A stretch of 64,000 bases of DNA from Sinobaca qinghaiensis (GTDB taxonomy: Bacteria; Bacillota; Bacilli; Bacillales; Marinococcaceae), in assembly GCF_003610495.1 (NCBI RefSeq), contig NZ_RAPK01000010.1, positions 1 to 64,000 on the forward strand, written 5' to 3'. A model generated the notes under the pieces. The model was not told the origin of the DNA. It did no database searches and saw only the letters and a program-made list of their open reading frames with translations. Shown here in pieces: positions 1 to 10,499 of this stretch. Position numbers and translations under genes: made by a program. Each line of letters begins with the position of its first letter. Positions within the stretch are counted from its first letter, which is position 1.

Positions 1-204
1 GATCTGCTTGATTATCGGGTATTAGCTCCGGTTTCCCGGAGTTATCCCCGTCTAGAGGGCAGGTTGCCCACGTGTTACTCACCCGTCCGCCGCTCAATTC
101 CCCGGTTTCCCTCCGAAGAGGTCCGCCGGGTGCATGCGCTCGACTTGCATGTATTAGGCACGCCGCCAGCGTTCGTCCTGAGCCAAGATCAAACTCTCCA
201 TGAA
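1..204 (-). rRNA. 16S ribosomal RNA, 5' end (partial)
   Basis: The reverse complement carries the universal 27F site (AGAGTTTGATCTTGGCTCAG, with one change from the usual CCTGG) at about 178-197. It is followed by the conserved text ACGAACGCTGGCGGCGTGCC and the GTGAGTAACACGTGGGCAAC block. By E. coli numbering the mature 5' end falls near 204. The gene runs off the window at position 1, so only about 200 nt are present. A ribosomal operon next to perR-ygzB matches the rrnD position in B. subtilis. Confidence 0.97.
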
Positions 205-339
205 AGTTGATGCTTAGTTCTTGCTGGTCTTACCTTGCGCAGCAGGCCTTGCCTGCCGCGACTTGTTGTTCGCGCGTTGTTTTCATTCCATTTTCAAAGG
301 ACACGTGTTTTGCTGCCGTCGTGTTTTGGCGACTTTTAT

Positions 340-368
340 AAGATACCATTTTCAATTGTTAATGTCAA
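340..368 (-). promoter_or_regulatory. rrn promoter P2 (sigma-A)
   Basis: Read on the minus strand, the -35 is TTGACA (363-368), the spacer is 17 bp and the -10 is TATCTT (340-345). It is the promoter nearer the 16S gene and directs transcription toward position 1. Confidence 0.8.
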
Positions 369-432
369 TGATATTTATAAAATTAATCTGCTGTGTTTCT
401 TTAGAGCAGGAAGCCGTTCGGCGACAATGTGT

Positions 433-462
433 AATATACCATTATATAAAATAGATAGTCAA
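433..462 (-). promoter_or_regulatory. rrn promoter P1 (sigma-A)
   Basis: On the minus strand the -35 is TTGACT (457-462), the spacer 18 bp and the -10 TATATT (433-438). It lies about 93 bp upstream of P2. Tandem promoters about 90 bp apart are the usual layout of Bacillus rrn operons. Confidence 0.7.
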
Positions 463-621
463 CAGATATCAATAAAATTATTATAGAAAAATGATTCTGA
501 ATAATCCACTTCTATTCGATTCACTATTTATTTCTATAACACAGCTTCTATTATCATGTGAGAAGACAGTTTTTGCAAGCACTTTCATGTGATATAATCA
601 TTATATCCGGGAGGTAATAAA

Positions 622-978
622 ATGGCGCTGAAGGCTTCAAATAAAATCAACCGCATTAGAACGTTTGCTTTATCACTAGTTTTCGTTGGTATTTTTATTA
701 TGTATATTGGTATCTTTTTCAGAACTTCTCCTATTATAATGACGATTGCTATGATATTAGGCTTTATTTTTGTTATTTCCAGCAGCGTGGTTTATTTCTG
801 GATTGGAATGATTTCCACTAGTACTGTGCAGGTAACCTGCCCCAACTGCAATAAAACGACAAAGATTCTCGGCAGAGTGGATGCATGCATGTACTGTGAT
901 GAACCACTGACTCTTGATAAAACACTGGAAGGAAAAGAATTCGATTCGGCTTATAATAGAAAACACACAAAAAGCTGA
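622..978 (+). CDS. ygzB: YgzB-type UPF0295 membrane protein
   Basis: Small membrane protein of unknown function, 118 aa. Two hydrophobic segments (about residues 14-34 and 40-63) are followed by a cytosolic zinc-ribbon-like tail with CPNC (C73, C76) and CMYC (C89, C92), which could bind zinc. A strong ribosome binding site (GGGAGG) precedes the ATG. In B. subtilis ygzB also lies between perR and an rRNA operon, which supports the name. It converges on perR, and the two share one hairpin terminator. Biochemical role is unknown. Confidence 0.85.
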   Translation: MALKASNKINRIRTFALSLVFVGIFIMYIGIFFRTSPIIMTIAMILGFIFVISSSVVYFWIGMISTSTVQVTCPNCNKTTKILGRVDACMYCDEPLTLDKTLEGKEFDSAYNRKHTKS

Positions 979-1006
979 CCCAATAACGGGTCAGCTTTTT
1001 GTGTGT
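963..1006. terminator. Bidirectional terminator between ygzB and perR
   Basis: A perfect 19-bp stem (ACACACAAAAAGCTGACCC paired with its complement) closes a 6-nt loop, with A and T runs on either side, so it can end transcription from both converging genes. It overlaps the ygzB stop codon. Confidence 0.9.
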
Positions 1007-1008
1007 TA

Positions 1009-1446
1009 TTAATGTCTTGAAATCGGCGCGCAGTCAGGACACTTACCGTAAATCTCCATACGGTGGGTGTTAATCTGAAAACCGGTAACATGTTCTGCCA
1101 ATGACTCTACTTCGTCAAGACCGGGATAGTGAAAATCAACGATCTTTCCGCAGTCCGAGCAGACAACATGGTAATGATCAGACGTAACACAGTCAAAACG
1201 GCTTGAAGAGTCCCCGTAGGACAACTCTCTTACTATACCTACTTCTTTGAAAACACGAAGATTATTATAGACAGTAGCAACGCTCATATTCGGGAATTTT
1301 CCTTCGAGGGCCTTATATATATCATCTGCGGTCGGATGGCTCATCGAATCATATAAAAACTCCAAAATAGCATGACGTTGCGGAGTCATGCGAATCTTCG
1401 TACTCTTCAAAGAATGCACTACTTCCTGAAGACGTTCATTCGCCAT
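1009..1446 (-). CDS. perR: Peroxide-responsive repressor PerR (Fur family)
   Basis: Metal-dependent repressor of peroxide-stress genes, 145 aa, cytosolic DNA-binding dimer. An N-terminal winged helix contains the TPQRHAIL signature. The regulatory-metal ligands are recognisable (H37 in SHPTADD, RFD, DHYH), and the structural zinc cysteines form CSDC and CPDC. I chose the ATG at 1446 rather than the upstream GTG or ATG: it gives an AGTGGGG ribosome binding site at good spacing and places the sensing histidine at residue 37, as in B. subtilis PerR. C follows the RFD aspartate where B. subtilis has F. A Per box upstream suggests autoregulation. Confidence 0.95.
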   Translation of the reverse strand: MANERLQEVVHSLKSTKIRMTPQRHAILEFLYDSMSHPTADDIYKALEGKFPNMSVATVYNNLRVFKEVGIVRELSYGDSSSRFDCVTSDHYHVVCSDCGKIVDFHYPGLDEVESLAEHVTGFQINTHRMEIYGKCPDCAPISRH

Positions 1447-1486
1447 CGTCATGCACCCCACTTTCTTTTATAAAACAATTCTTTAA

Positions 1487-1501
1487 TTATAATTCTTATA
1501 A
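1487..1501. promoter_or_regulatory. Per box upstream of perR
   Basis: TTATAATTCTTATAA matches the PerR operator consensus TTATAATNATTATAA at all but one specified position. It lies about 40 bp upstream of the perR start and fits negative autoregulation. Confidence 0.8.
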
Positions 1502-1554
1502 TTAAATATTATCCGAATTATAGATTGGTTGTCAAACATTGTCCCTTTAAGGTT

Positions 1555-1848
1555 TTACAGCACCGGCAGTCCGGAGGCATTTTTCGCATCTATCAGGAAA
1601 CTGATAAATCGATGCGTACGTTCCTCCTTTTTTCCTTTTTTCTTTTCATAGTCCAAACATATACTTTTTAAGGATTCAGTAAGTACATCTACTTCTTTTT
1701 CAGGTATTCCAAATAAAAATGTAGTACTTCCTTTTCGAAGAAAGCTTCCACTGCTGGACAGTTTTGTCATCCGGTAGCCTAATCTTTTGGTGCGGTTCTC
1801 AATTTCATCCGCATAAAAATCATCTGCAATACATATCATTAGTTTCAT
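1555..1848 (-). CDS. DarA/YaaQ-like cyclic-di-AMP receptor paralogue (DUF970)
   Basis: Predicted P-II-like signalling protein, 97 aa. Residues 1-50 align by eye with B. subtilis DarA: the start MKL, R26-M-T28-K-L, G34-S-F36-L37 and TTF-x2-G47 are kept. DarA binds c-di-AMP, which controls potassium and osmolyte balance. Residues 35 and 41, G and N in DarA, are both S here. The protein also ends before the C-terminal stretch that adds ligand contacts in the S. aureus homologue. It may therefore bind c-di-AMP differently, or another ligand. The gene sits 11 nt downstream of the 2-hydroxyacid dehydrogenase and is not part of the usual B. subtilis perR neighbourhood. Confidence 0.75.
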   Translation of the reverse strand: MKLMICIADDFYADEIENRTKRLGYRMTKLSSSGSFLRKGSTTFLFGIPEKEVDVLTESLKSICLDYEKKKGKKEERTHRFISFLIDAKNASGLPVL

Positions 1849-1859
1849 ACAGCCGCCCC

Positions 1860-2822
1860 CTAATATCCTTTTTTAACGTCTACTGTATTAATCATAGATT
1901 CCGGGTGACGCAGAAATGCTTTTAGATTTTTTTCAAATATATCCATAGCTCTAGGTACGTATCCTGAAGAAATACCTGAAATGTGAGGAGTTACGGTAAC
2001 ATTCTCCATTTCCCAGAACGGATGGCTCTCACCGAGCGGCTCCTGATTGAATACGTCCAGAACCGCGTGATGAATGGCTCCCTTTTTCAGTGCATCTATA
2101 AGATCCTGTTCCTGCACAGTGGCACCTCGTCCTATATTAATAAACACCGCTTCTTCTTTCATTGCTTCAAATATATACTTGTCTATTACATTTTCCGTTT
2201 CTTCTGTTAAAGGGAGAACATTTACTACGTAATCCGCTGAAGCTACTGCTTCTTTAAGCTGAGAAGCATTGAACATCTCATCAAAAAAAGAGGCTGTCTC
2301 TCCTTTTGTGTTCACTCCTGTTGTATGCATATCAAACCGCTTAACCGCTTTTGCCGTTTCTGTTCCAATAGATCCTGCTCCGAGAATGGTTACGTTTCTG
2401 CCTTCTACTTCAACGGGCACAGCCCGGCGGCTCCATATCTTCTGCTGTTCCTGCTTGTAGTAATGTTTTCCCTGCCTTGCATGCTGGAGTATTGCAAAAA
2501 TGGTGTATTCTGCCATCGGCTTCCCATGTATTCCTTTAACGTTAGTTACTTTTATTCCCTTTTGCTCTATTGCTTTAAACGGCATTTTATCCATTCCTGC
2601 TGATATCACCATGATCCATTGCAGCCGGGGAGCAGCGTCTATATCTTCTTCAGTCAAGTCCTCTCCATAAGTAAGCAGGATATCCGCCTCATGAAGGTGC
2701 CCCCTCGCCTCTTCGATTGATTTGGACCAGACAAATACAGCTTCCGGGAACGATTCGTTTAAATGTTCTTTAATAGCTGATTTCATTTTAGTTGTGGAAA
2801 CGATAACTGGTTTATCATTCAT
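1860..2822 (-). CDS. D-isomer-specific 2-hydroxyacid dehydrogenase
   Basis: NAD(P)-dependent oxidoreductase, 320 aa, predicted to reduce a 2-oxo acid or oxidise a D-2-hydroxy acid. The Rossmann motif GAGSIG is at about 148-153. The catalytic triad of the family is visible as R232 (NIGRG), E261 (FNQEP) and H280 (TPH). Length is typical for single-domain glyoxylate/phosphoglycerate-type enzymes without a regulatory tail. The start overlaps the end of bcp by 8 bp, so the two are co-transcribed and probably translationally coupled. The substrate cannot be read from sequence. Confidence 0.85.
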   Translation of the reverse strand: MNDKPVIVSTTKMKSAIKEHLNESFPEAVFVWSKSIEEARGHLHEADILLTYGEDLTEEDIDAAPRLQWIMVISAGMDKMPFKAIEQKGIKVTNVKGIHGKPMAEYTIFAILQHARQGKHYYKQEQQKIWSRRAVPVEVEGRNVTILGAGSIGTETAKAVKRFDMHTTGVNTKGETASFFDEMFNASQLKEAVASADYVVNVLPLTEETENVIDKYIFEAMKEEAVFINIGRGATVQEQDLIDALKKGAIHHAVLDVFNQEPLGESHPFWEMENVTVTPHISGISSGYVPRAMDIFEKNLKAFLRHPESMINTVDVKKGY

Positions 2823-3291
2823 GACCGGATGACTCCTTTAATGAGTTCAGTACCTGATCTGCGTGATTTTTCACACGGACATTTCTCCACTCTTTAATTA
2901 AGACGCCTTCTTTATTAATAAGAAAAGTAGAGCGTACGATTCCCATGTATTCTTTACCAAATGTTTTTTTCAGCTGCCAGACATTAAATGCTTCAGCCGC
3001 AGTTTTATCTTCATCGGACAGCAGAGGAAACGGAAGACCGTATTTCTCAATAAAAGCCTGATGTTTTTTTATCGGATCCGGGCTGATTCCCAGCACGACA
3101 GCATCGGCTTTCTCCCAATCTTCCGATAAATCCCTGAAATCGCAGGCTTCCGTTGTGCAGCCGGGCGTCATGTCTTTTGGATAAAAGTAGAGTACAATGT
3201 TTTTTCCTTTATAGTCTTCCAGGGATATTTCATTTCCACTGCTTGCAGGAAGCGTAATGGACGGCACTTTTTCTTCAATATGTATAGTCAA
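2815..3291 (-). CDS. bcp: Thioredoxin-dependent peroxiredoxin Bcp (YgaF)
   Basis: Atypical 2-Cys peroxiredoxin that reduces hydrogen peroxide and organic peroxides using thioredoxin, 158 aa, cytosolic. The motif PGCTTEAC supplies peroxidatic C45 and resolving C50 with the BCP-subfamily spacing. Translation starts at TTG after an AGGAGG site. In B. subtilis ygaF lies between hemL (gsaB) and perR, as here. Proximity to PerR fits an oxidative-stress role, but I found no clear Per box immediately upstream. Confidence 0.92.
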   Translation of the reverse strand: MTIHIEEKVPSITLPASSGNEISLEDYKGKNIVLYFYPKDMTPGCTTEACDFRDLSEDWEKADAVVLGISPDPIKKHQAFIEKYGLPFPLLSDEDKTAAEAFNVWQLKKTFGKEYMGIVRSTFLINKEGVLIKEWRNVRVKNHADQVLNSLKESSGHE

Positions 3292-3497
3292 TAGTGTTCC
3301 TCCTCTTAAGTCTTTGTATGTAAATTATTACAGCAACCTCCGTTTTTCGCAACATCAGGAAAAAGAATATGGAAAATTTTTCATTTATATATCCTTTTTC
3401 ACTTATTATATAGATAAAAAGAGGAAAAGTAAGATAAAATAGAAAGTTGAACCGTATGACTGCAAACTAAAACCATTTATCAAAAGGATGAGTAAAA

Positions 3498-4793
3498 ATG
3501 AAAGAACGCATAGAATCTGAAGCTTTATACAATGAAGCAAAAAACATTATACTGGGCGGAGTAAACAGCCCGTCCCGCTCTTTCAAAGGTGTTGGAGGAG
3601 GTACACCCGTTTTTATGAAAAACGGGAAAGGCGCCTATTTATATGATGAGGACGGAAACAAATACATCGATTATCTAGCAGCCTACGGTCCTATTATTAC
3701 AGGGCACGGGCACCCAGCGATTACGCAGGCTATTACAGAGGCTGCTGAAAACGGCACGCTCATTGGTACACCAACAAAGCTGGAAAACCAGTTTGGAAAC
3801 CTCCTCCGCGATGCCATCCCTTCCCTGGAAAGAGTGCGTTTTGTTAATTCCGGCACCGAAGCCGTTATGACCACCATCCGCGTAGCACGCGCCTACACCG
3901 GAAGAAATAAAATTATAAAATTTGAAGGGTGCTATCACGGACACTCTGACCTTGTACTGGTGGCTGCCGGATCCGGGCCCTCCACCCTTGGTTCTCCCGA
4001 CTCCGCCGGCGTCACTAAAAACATCGCAGAAGAAGTCGTTACCGTGCCTTTTAACGATCTGGAGAGCCTCCAGGCCGCTTTGGATTATTGGAAAGATGAG
4101 ATTGCTGCTGTAATGGTGGAGCCTATTGTAGGAAACTTCGGCATGGTTATGCCGGAACCAGGATTTTTGGAGGGCGTGAATGACTTAACCCACCAGGCTG
4201 GCGCTCTCGTTATTTATGATGAAGTGATTACAGCATTTCGCTTTATGTACGGCGGGGCCCAAAACCTGCTGGGTGTCACACCCGACATGACAGCGCTCGG
4301 AAAAATTATCGGCGGCGGCCTGCCAATCGGCGCATACGGAGGCAGACAGGATATTATGGAAGAGGTAGCTCCAATGGGTCCCGCTTATCAGGCAGGAACG
4401 ATGTCCGGTAACCCCGCTTCCATGAGTTCAGGTATTGCCTGCCTGGAGCTGCTGAAACAGCCGGGTCTATATGATAATCTTGACCATCTTGGCGAAAAAC
4501 TTGAAAAAGGACTTCAGGAAGCTATCGATCAATACAATATTCCAGCTTCCATCAATAGGATAAAAGGCGCTCTTACGCTTTACTTCACTCCCGATAAAGT
4601 GAAAAATTATCAGGATGCAAAAAAAGGGAACGATGTTTTATTCTCCGCCTTTTTTAAAGGTATGCTCGACAAAGGCATTCATCTGGCCCCCTCTAAATAC
4701 GAAGCCTGGTTTTTAACAACAGCCCATACGGAAGCTGATATTGACGCTACTATAAAAGCTGCCAAAGAGGTTCTTGCTTCCCTTGCCCCTTGA
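3498..4793 (+). CDS. hemL: Glutamate-1-semialdehyde 2,1-aminomutase
   Basis: PLP enzyme converting glutamate-1-semialdehyde to 5-aminolevulinate, the C5-pathway step to heme and siroheme, 431 aa. The N-terminal gate motif [10 protein letters not shown], the phosphate-binding SGTEA, the DEV motif at about 241 and the PLP lysine K269 (ALGKIIGGG) are all present. This is the second-copy GsaB type that lies beside ygaE and ygaF in B. subtilis, rather than the copy in the hemAXCDBL operon. It is divergent from bcp, with about 200 bp between them. Confidence 0.93.
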   Translation: MKERIESEALYNEAKNIILGGVNSPSRSFKGVGGGTPVFMKNGKGAYLYDEDGNKYIDYLAAYGPIITGHGHPAITQAITEAAENGTLIGTPTKLENQFGNLLRDAIPSLERVRFVNSGTEAVMTTIRVARAYTGRNKIIKFEGCYHGHSDLVLVAAGSGPSTLGSPDSAGVTKNIAEEVVTVPFNDLESLQAALDYWKDEIAAVMVEPIVGNFGMVMPEPGFLEGVNDLTHQAGALVIYDEVITAFRFMYGGAQNLLGVTPDMTALGKIIGGGLPIGAYGGRQDIMEEVAPMGPAYQAGTMSGNPASMSSGIACLELLKQPGLYDNLDHLGEKLEKGLQEAIDQYNIPASINRIKGALTLYFTPDKVKNYQDAKKGNDVLFSAFFKGMLDKGIHLAPSKYEAWFLTTAHTEADIDATIKAAKEVLASLAP

Positions 4794-4881
4794 TGAAGCC
4801 TGAATTATTGTGTATAGTATCGAATGGCTGAAAGATAAGTCATCAAATACAGTTCTATAAAGAAAGGAATTATTCATTTCC

Positions 4882-5970
4882 ATGAAATTAGGAGCACGTA
4901 TTTTTAAAACCGGGCTCGCCATCGTTATTGCTATTTACATTGCTACATGGGCCGGTATTGAGCCTACATTTTTTGCAGCCATTTCGGCTACTTTTGCTAT
5001 ACAGCCTTCTGTTTTCCGATCCTACCAGACTATTCTCGAACAGATTCAGGCTAACATTATTGGAGCCGGGCTCGCCATCATTTTTGCACTTACTTTTGGG
5101 TTTGAACCGGTTATCATCGGCGTTACGGTAATGGTTACAATCGCCATCATTCTAAAGATAAAACTTGATGCTTCTTCTATTCCTATAGCTTTAGTTACTG
5201 TTATTATCATTATGGGAAATCCGGCTTCGCAGACGAACTTTCTTATCTTCGCCGGAGAGCGGTTTCTGCTTATTTTAATTGGAGTACTGTCGGCCTTCCT
5301 TGTGAATTTAATTTTTCTGCCGCCTAAGTATGAAACCAAGCTTTATCATAAAATATCTGACCATACTGTTGATATAATACGCTGGATTCGCTTAAAGACA
5401 AGATTTGAGACGAATCACTATTCCTTAAAAAAAGATCTGCCGGTCATGAACGAAACGTCATTAAAAATAGATAACTTATTTGCACTTTATAAAGAGGAAC
5501 GGACGTACTTCTTAAAAAGCAAATGGAGCAAAGCACGAAAAATTGTCTTATTTAAAGAAATGATTTCCGCTCATCGAAAGGCTCTTTCCATATTAAAAGC
5601 GCTGGATAAACATGAACACCAGCTTCAGGGAATGCCTGAGGATATGCAGACTTTCATTCAAAGGCAGCTTGATCATTTAACAGAATACCACGACCGTATT
5701 TTAATGCGGTACGTAGGCAAAGTGAATGTGCAGCTGACAGACCGCATGGAAGAAGAAGTCGAATCAGGGGAAAACCGCCTGACTGACTCCTTTATGGATT
5801 TGTATGACCAGCAGTATGTAACAAGAGATGAATGGCTTCATCTACTGCCGGTCGTCTCGCACATTGTAGAATACAACGAGCAGCTTGATCACCTGGCTAC
5901 ATTAGTAGAGAGTTTCTTTAATTTTCACCAGAAAGAAAACACAGTAGCTATTAAAGATCCGGAAGAATAG
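4882..5970 (+). CDS. ygaE: YgaE-type aromatic acid exporter family membrane protein
   Basis: Integral membrane protein, 362 aa. Residues 1-150 hold a block of about five hydrophobic segments typical of the ArAE_1/DUF939 exporters, and residues 150-362 form a soluble, charged helical domain. The transported substrate is unknown. The gene follows hemL by 88 bp on the same strand and is bounded by a strong terminator shared with the converging ygaD. The order matches B. subtilis ygaD-ygaE-gsaB. The AAAGGA site is rather far from this ATG, so the exact start is less certain. Confidence 0.78.
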   Translation: MKLGARIFKTGLAIVIAIYIATWAGIEPTFFAAISATFAIQPSVFRSYQTILEQIQANIIGAGLAIIFALTFGFEPVIIGVTVMVTIAIILKIKLDASSIPIALVTVIIIMGNPASQTNFLIFAGERFLLILIGVLSAFLVNLIFLPPKYETKLYHKISDHTVDIIRWIRLKTRFETNHYSLKKDLPVMNETSLKIDNLFALYKEERTYFLKSKWSKARKIVLFKEMISAHRKALSILKALDKHEHQLQGMPEDMQTFIQRQLDHLTEYHDRILMRYVGKVNVQLTDRMEEEVESGENRLTDSFMDLYDQQYVTRDEWLHLLPVVSHIVEYNEQLDHLATLVESFFNFHQKENTVAIKDPEE

Positions 5971-5971
5971 G

Positions 5972-6004
5972 AAAAAGCACGCCCTCATAGAGGCGTGCTT
6001 TTTA
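5972..6004. terminator. Bidirectional terminator, ygaE / ygaD
   Basis: The stem AAAAGCACGCC pairs with GGCGTGCTTTT around a short loop, flanked by A and T runs. It ends ygaE and overlaps the end of the converging ABC transporter gene. Confidence 0.85.
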
Positions 6005-7792
6005 CGTATGCTGTACATTATACAGCTTGTGATAGGCTCCATGGGCATTCATAAGCTCCACATGAGAACCGCTTTCGCTCACTTTTCCATTTTCAATAAC
6101 GACAATTCTGTCCGCATGGGTAATCGTAGATAAACGGTGCGCTACAATAAACGTTGTTCTATCTTTGGATAATAGGCCCATCGCTTCCTGGATAAGGTGT
6201 TCGCTTTCCAGATCAAGAGCTGATGTTGCCTCATCAAATATAAGCATGGGAGGATCTTTAAGAAAAACACGTGCAATAGCCACTCTCTGTTTTTGGCCCC
6301 CGGAGAGTTTAACACCGCGTTCTCCTACCGGCGTGTCATACCCCTGCGGCAGATTCATAATGAATTCATGAGCGTTTGCTGCTTTTGCCGCAGCAATCAC
6401 TTCTTCATCTCCCGCATCCGGATTCCCCATCAGAATATTTAATTTGACAGAGTCGCTGAATAAAATATTATCCTGAAGCACGATGCCGATTTTATCGCGG
6501 AGCGAATGTATCGTATAGTCGCGGATGTCGGTGCCATCCAGCTTTATCGATCCGCTGCTCACATCGTAAAATCTTGGCAGCAGGCTGACCAGCGTGCTTT
6601 TGCCGCCGCCGCTCATTCCCACCAGAGCGATCGTCTCTCCCATTTTCACCTGAAGATTGATATCTTTTAATACTTCTTCTCCACCTTCTTCATAAGCGAA
6701 GGTCACATGGTCAAATTGAATTTTCCCATCTGTTCTGTGGAGGATTTCAGCATCTTTTTTATCTTTTATATCATATTTTTCATCTACAAATTCAAATACT
6801 CTATCCATAGAAGCAATAGACTGCGTAATGGTCGTTGAAGAGTTTACGAGTCTTCGCAGCGGGCCGTAAAGCCTTTCAATATAAGCGATAAAAGCTACCA
6901 TTTCTCCTACCTGCAGCCCTCCGTTTATAACGAGATAACCAGCTGCCAGAATCACGATTAATGGAGCGATATCAGTAATTGTATTAACGACTGCAAACGT
7001 TTTTGCATTCCATTTGGAATGATCAATCGCTTTATCAAGAAAGTTTGAGTTCCGTCTGTTGAACTGGCCCTGCTCATAATCTTCCAGCCCAAAGCTTCTA
7101 ATTACGTTCATGCCCTGCACCCGTTCGTGAAGGTGTCCCTGCACGTCCGCGAGCGCCTGGGACCTGACTTTTGTCAAATGGCGGAGTCTGGAGTAAAAAT
7201 ATTTAATGGAAATACCATAAAGCGGAAAAAGCGATATGGCAACAAGCGTCAGCCACCCGTTCATCGTAAGCATAATAATGATAACGATAATAATCGTAAC
7301 CAGATCCAGCCATACGTTCATCAGCCCGGTGATTACAAAGTTTTTCGTCTGCTCCACATCATTAATTACTCTTGAAATCACTTCGCCTGCTTTTCTATTG
7401 GAATAAAAGCGGAGACTAAGCTTTTGAATATGTGCAAACAGTTGGTCCCGTATATCATAAAGCACCTTACTGCCGGTCCATTGGGCAAAATACTGGCGGT
7501 AGTACTCAACGGGAGGACGTATAATCAGAAAGACGACAATAGCTCCGCCCAAAAGCCATAAGAGCGTATTTGTTTTTTCTGCATTGCTTATGCCTTCTGC
7601 TAAAATTAAATCGTCAATAACATAAGCCATAATCAGAGGGGTTAGAAGAGGAATGCCAAATTTCAGTACTCCAATTAATATAGTAAACACAATGATCCAT
7701 TTGTATGGCTTAACGAAAGTTAAATAACGGCTGATGCTTCCTTTGACTTTTTGCTTTTTTGGTATGTCCCTTTTGCGTGTTCCGGTTTTCAT
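6002..7792 (-). CDS. ygaD: YgaD-type ABC exporter (fused membrane and ATPase domains)
   Basis: Half-transporter of the MsbA/lipid-multidrug export type, 596 aa, working as a dimer in the cytoplasmic membrane. Residues about 30-330 form six membrane helices. The ATPase domain has Walker [10 protein letters not shown] (392-400), signature LSGGQKQR, Walker [12 protein letters not shown] and the H-loop VAHRLST. The N terminus is strongly basic ([16 protein letters not shown]). The start overlaps the stop of ntdP by 4 bp. The substrate is not known. Confidence 0.9.
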   Translation of the reverse strand: MKTGTRKRDIPKKQKVKGSISRYLTFVKPYKWIIVFTILIGVLKFGIPLLTPLIMAYVIDDLILAEGISNAEKTNTLLWLLGGAIVVFLIIRPPVEYYRQYFAQWTGSKVLYDIRDQLFAHIQKLSLRFYSNRKAGEVISRVINDVEQTKNFVITGLMNVWLDLVTIIIVIIIMLTMNGWLTLVAISLFPLYGISIKYFYSRLRHLTKVRSQALADVQGHLHERVQGMNVIRSFGLEDYEQGQFNRRNSNFLDKAIDHSKWNAKTFAVVNTITDIAPLIVILAAGYLVINGGLQVGEMVAFIAYIERLYGPLRRLVNSSTTITQSIASMDRVFEFVDEKYDIKDKKDAEILHRTDGKIQFDHVTFAYEEGGEEVLKDINLQVKMGETIALVGMSGGGKSTLVSLLPRFYDVSSGSIKLDGTDIRDYTIHSLRDKIGIVLQDNILFSDSVKLNILMGNPDAGDEEVIAAAKAANAHEFIMNLPQGYDTPVGERGVKLSGGQKQRVAIARVFLKDPPMLIFDEATSALDLESEHLIQEAMGLLSKDRTTFIVAHRLSTITHADRIVVIENGKVSESGSHVELMNAHGAYHKLYNVQHT

Positions 7793-8316
7793 CGAAAGAA
7801 TAGATACCTTTCATACCACTGCTCCACAAACTGCGGGGCAAATGGCCCTTTTCCCTGGTAAATCCAGGACTGCAGCTCTCTTACCCCATTCCAGACTTTT
7901 TCATCAACCATAGCGGGATAATTCATTATTCTGCTGTGTTCTTTATATTCTTCTTCATCAAGTAAATTATAGGTCATATCCGGCAGTACCTTAATATCCA
8001 GATCGTAATCAATATACTTTAATGCCTCTTCATCCCACACAAAAGGCGTGCCGACATTGCAGTAATAATGGATACCGTCCGAGCGGATCATTCCAATCAC
8101 ATTAAACCATTTTTCCCAGTGGAAGTAACAGATGGCCGGCTCTCTCGTCCGCCAGACCCTGCCGTCTGACTCATGCACTAGAATTCTATCATTACCGCCG
8201 ATAATTTCTTTAGATGTGCCTTTTAAAATAAGGGTCTCTTCCCAGACACGATGAAGCGTTCCATTATGCTTATAGCTTTGTATTTCAATTGTTCTTCCGG
8301 TTGCGGGGAATTCCAT
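7789..8316 (-). CDS. ntdP: Nucleoside tri-/diphosphate phosphatase NtdP (YgaC, DUF402)
   Basis: DUF402 protein, 175 aa, matching the UPF0374/YgaC family throughout. Homologues are described as hydrolysing nucleoside tri- and diphosphates. Conserved features are the IQSYKHNG start region, [23 protein letters not shown]-x-GTPF and the acidic [10 protein letters not shown] segment that provides metal ligands. Position between fabL and ygaD is as in B. subtilis. It overlaps ygaD by 4 bp, indicating a two-gene operon. Confidence 0.88.
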   Translation of the reverse strand: MEFPATGRTIEIQSYKHNGTLHRVWEETLILKGTSKEIIGGNDRILVHESDGRVWRTREPAICYFHWEKWFNVIGMIRSDGIHYYCNVGTPFVWDEEALKYIDYDLDIKVLPDMTYNLLDEEEYKEHSRIMNYPAMVDEKVWNGVRELQSWIYQGKGPFAPQFVEQWYERYLFFR

Positions 8317-8381
8317 GCATTTCTCCTTCCTATAGCTTCCATAAATATATTTGTCCTTTGTTGATTGATGGCCGAAGGACT

Positions 8382-9149
<768 letters not shown>

Positions 9150-9281
9150 TTACAATAACACTTTATCCTTACACAGTATAACGTATTTCCTCTTCAAGCA
9201 AAAACACCCGTCTTTTTGCCTTTCCTCTTTTTACCGTTTTCTTTTATACTTAATGCAGTATGCAAAAGGAGGACATCTATT

Positions 9282-10436
9282 ATGATTCAACCAGCTGAAC
9301 GAACAAAATCGCTTGGAGCCAGCGTTTTCACTGAAATGGCCCGCCATAAGAAAAAAGCAGCCTCTAAGGGTAAGGATATGATTGATTTAAGCGTAGGAAG
9401 CCCCGATCTGCCGCCTCCGTCCGGAGTGCGTTCTATTTTGTCGGAAGAAACGCTGGAAAAAGACAATTACGGATATGCGCTGCAGGGTTTGGAAGCCTTT
9501 AATGAAGCTGCTTCCGGCTATTGCAGCGAACGCTTTAATATTTCCCTCGATTCTTCTGAAGTACTCCAGCTGCTGGGCTCCCAGGATGGCTTATCGCACC
9601 TGGCGCTGGCCTACTTAAATCCGGAGGATTATATTATCATTCCTGATCCCGGTTACCCAATCTATTCTGCCTGCGCTGATCTTGCCGGTGCCTATACATA
9701 TCCTGTGTCCCTTAATGAAGAAAACCAGTTTATGCCTGATATAACCGCAGTACCCTCCCATGTGCTGGAACGGACAAAAATTCTTATTATGAATTATCCC
9801 GGCAACCCTGCCTCAGCCCGGGCAACTAAAGATTATTTTGAAAAGGTCGTCGCGCTTGCGCTGGAACACTCCATTCTTATAGTCCATGATTTTGCTTATG
9901 CAGAGCTCGATTTTACCGAAGATAAACCGCTCAGTATTTTCCATATAGACGGGGCAAAAGAAACGGCGCTTGAATTTCACTCTCTTTCGAAAAGCTTTAA
10001 CATGGCTGGAGCACGCATAGGTTTTGTTACCGGCAGAGAAGATCTGTTAAAACCACTTGCCGATATTAAATCCAATATCGATTATGGTGTTTTTTACCCT
10101 GTTCAAAAAGCAGCCATTCATGCTCTCACATATGAGCAGCCTTTTCTGTCTACACAAAAGCAGACCTTTCGAAACCGGCGCGATGTGTTCTGCCAGTCAC
10201 TTCATGAAAAAGGATGGCACGTTACCATCCCGGACGGGGGAATGTTTGTATGGGCAAAGCTTCCTCCTTCCTATACGTCGATGGGCTTTGCGTTAAAAGC
10301 ACTCGAAGCTGGAGTCGTTGTGACTCCCGGCCATGCTTTTGGCCTGGAAGGAGAAGGCTATGTCCGGATTGCCCTGGTACAGGAGGAAGAAAGGCTTAAA
10401 GAAGCAGCCAATCGTCTGGCCTCTATTATTTTTTAG
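9282..10436 (+). CDS. Class I/II aminotransferase (PLP), LL-diaminopimelate aminotransferase-like
   Basis: Fold-type I aminotransferase, 384 aa. MIDLSVGSPDLPPP and the PGYPIY loop resemble LL-DAP and alanine aminotransferase-like enzymes. N in MNYPGNPAS, D/Y in HDFAYAEL and the PLP lysine in SLSKSFNMAGARIGF are present. I start at the ATG at 9282 because AAAGGAGGAC lies just upstream; the longer reading begins in AT-rich leader. It is divergent from fabL and is not at this place in B. subtilis, so it looks like a lineage-specific insertion. The amino-acid substrate is not determined. Confidence 0.82.
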   Translation: MIQPAERTKSLGASVFTEMARHKKKAASKGKDMIDLSVGSPDLPPPSGVRSILSEETLEKDNYGYALQGLEAFNEAASGYCSERFNISLDSSEVLQLLGSQDGLSHLALAYLNPEDYIIIPDPGYPIYSACADLAGAYTYPVSLNEENQFMPDITAVPSHVLERTKILIMNYPGNPASARATKDYFEKVVALALEHSILIVHDFAYAELDFTEDKPLSIFHIDGAKETALEFHSLSKSFNMAGARIGFVTGREDLLKPLADIKSNIDYGVFYPVQKAAIHALTYEQPFLSTQKQTFRNRRDVFCQSLHEKGWHVTIPDGGMFVWAKLPPSYTSMGFALKALEAGVVVTPGHAFGLEGEGYVRIALVQEEERLKEAANRLASIIF

Positions 10437-10499
10437 TGTACTTCTTCTGCGCAATGGGTAAAGAGAGAATAAAGCGCTTTACTTAAAGGAGAGAGATGA

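Larger units (their letters stand above)
205..621. other. rrn upstream region, non-coding
   Basis: This AT-rich stretch lies between the 16S gene (minus) and ygzB (plus). It holds two tandem minus-strand promoters for the rRNA operon. The two overlapping ORFs here are low-complexity and cover the leader, so I do not call genes. Further AT-rich sequence upstream of P1 could act as an UP element. Confidence 0.8.

Noticed and set aside
221-486. Two overlapping ORFs upstream of the 16S gene
   Set aside because: They cover the rrn leader and its tandem promoters and have no translation signals.
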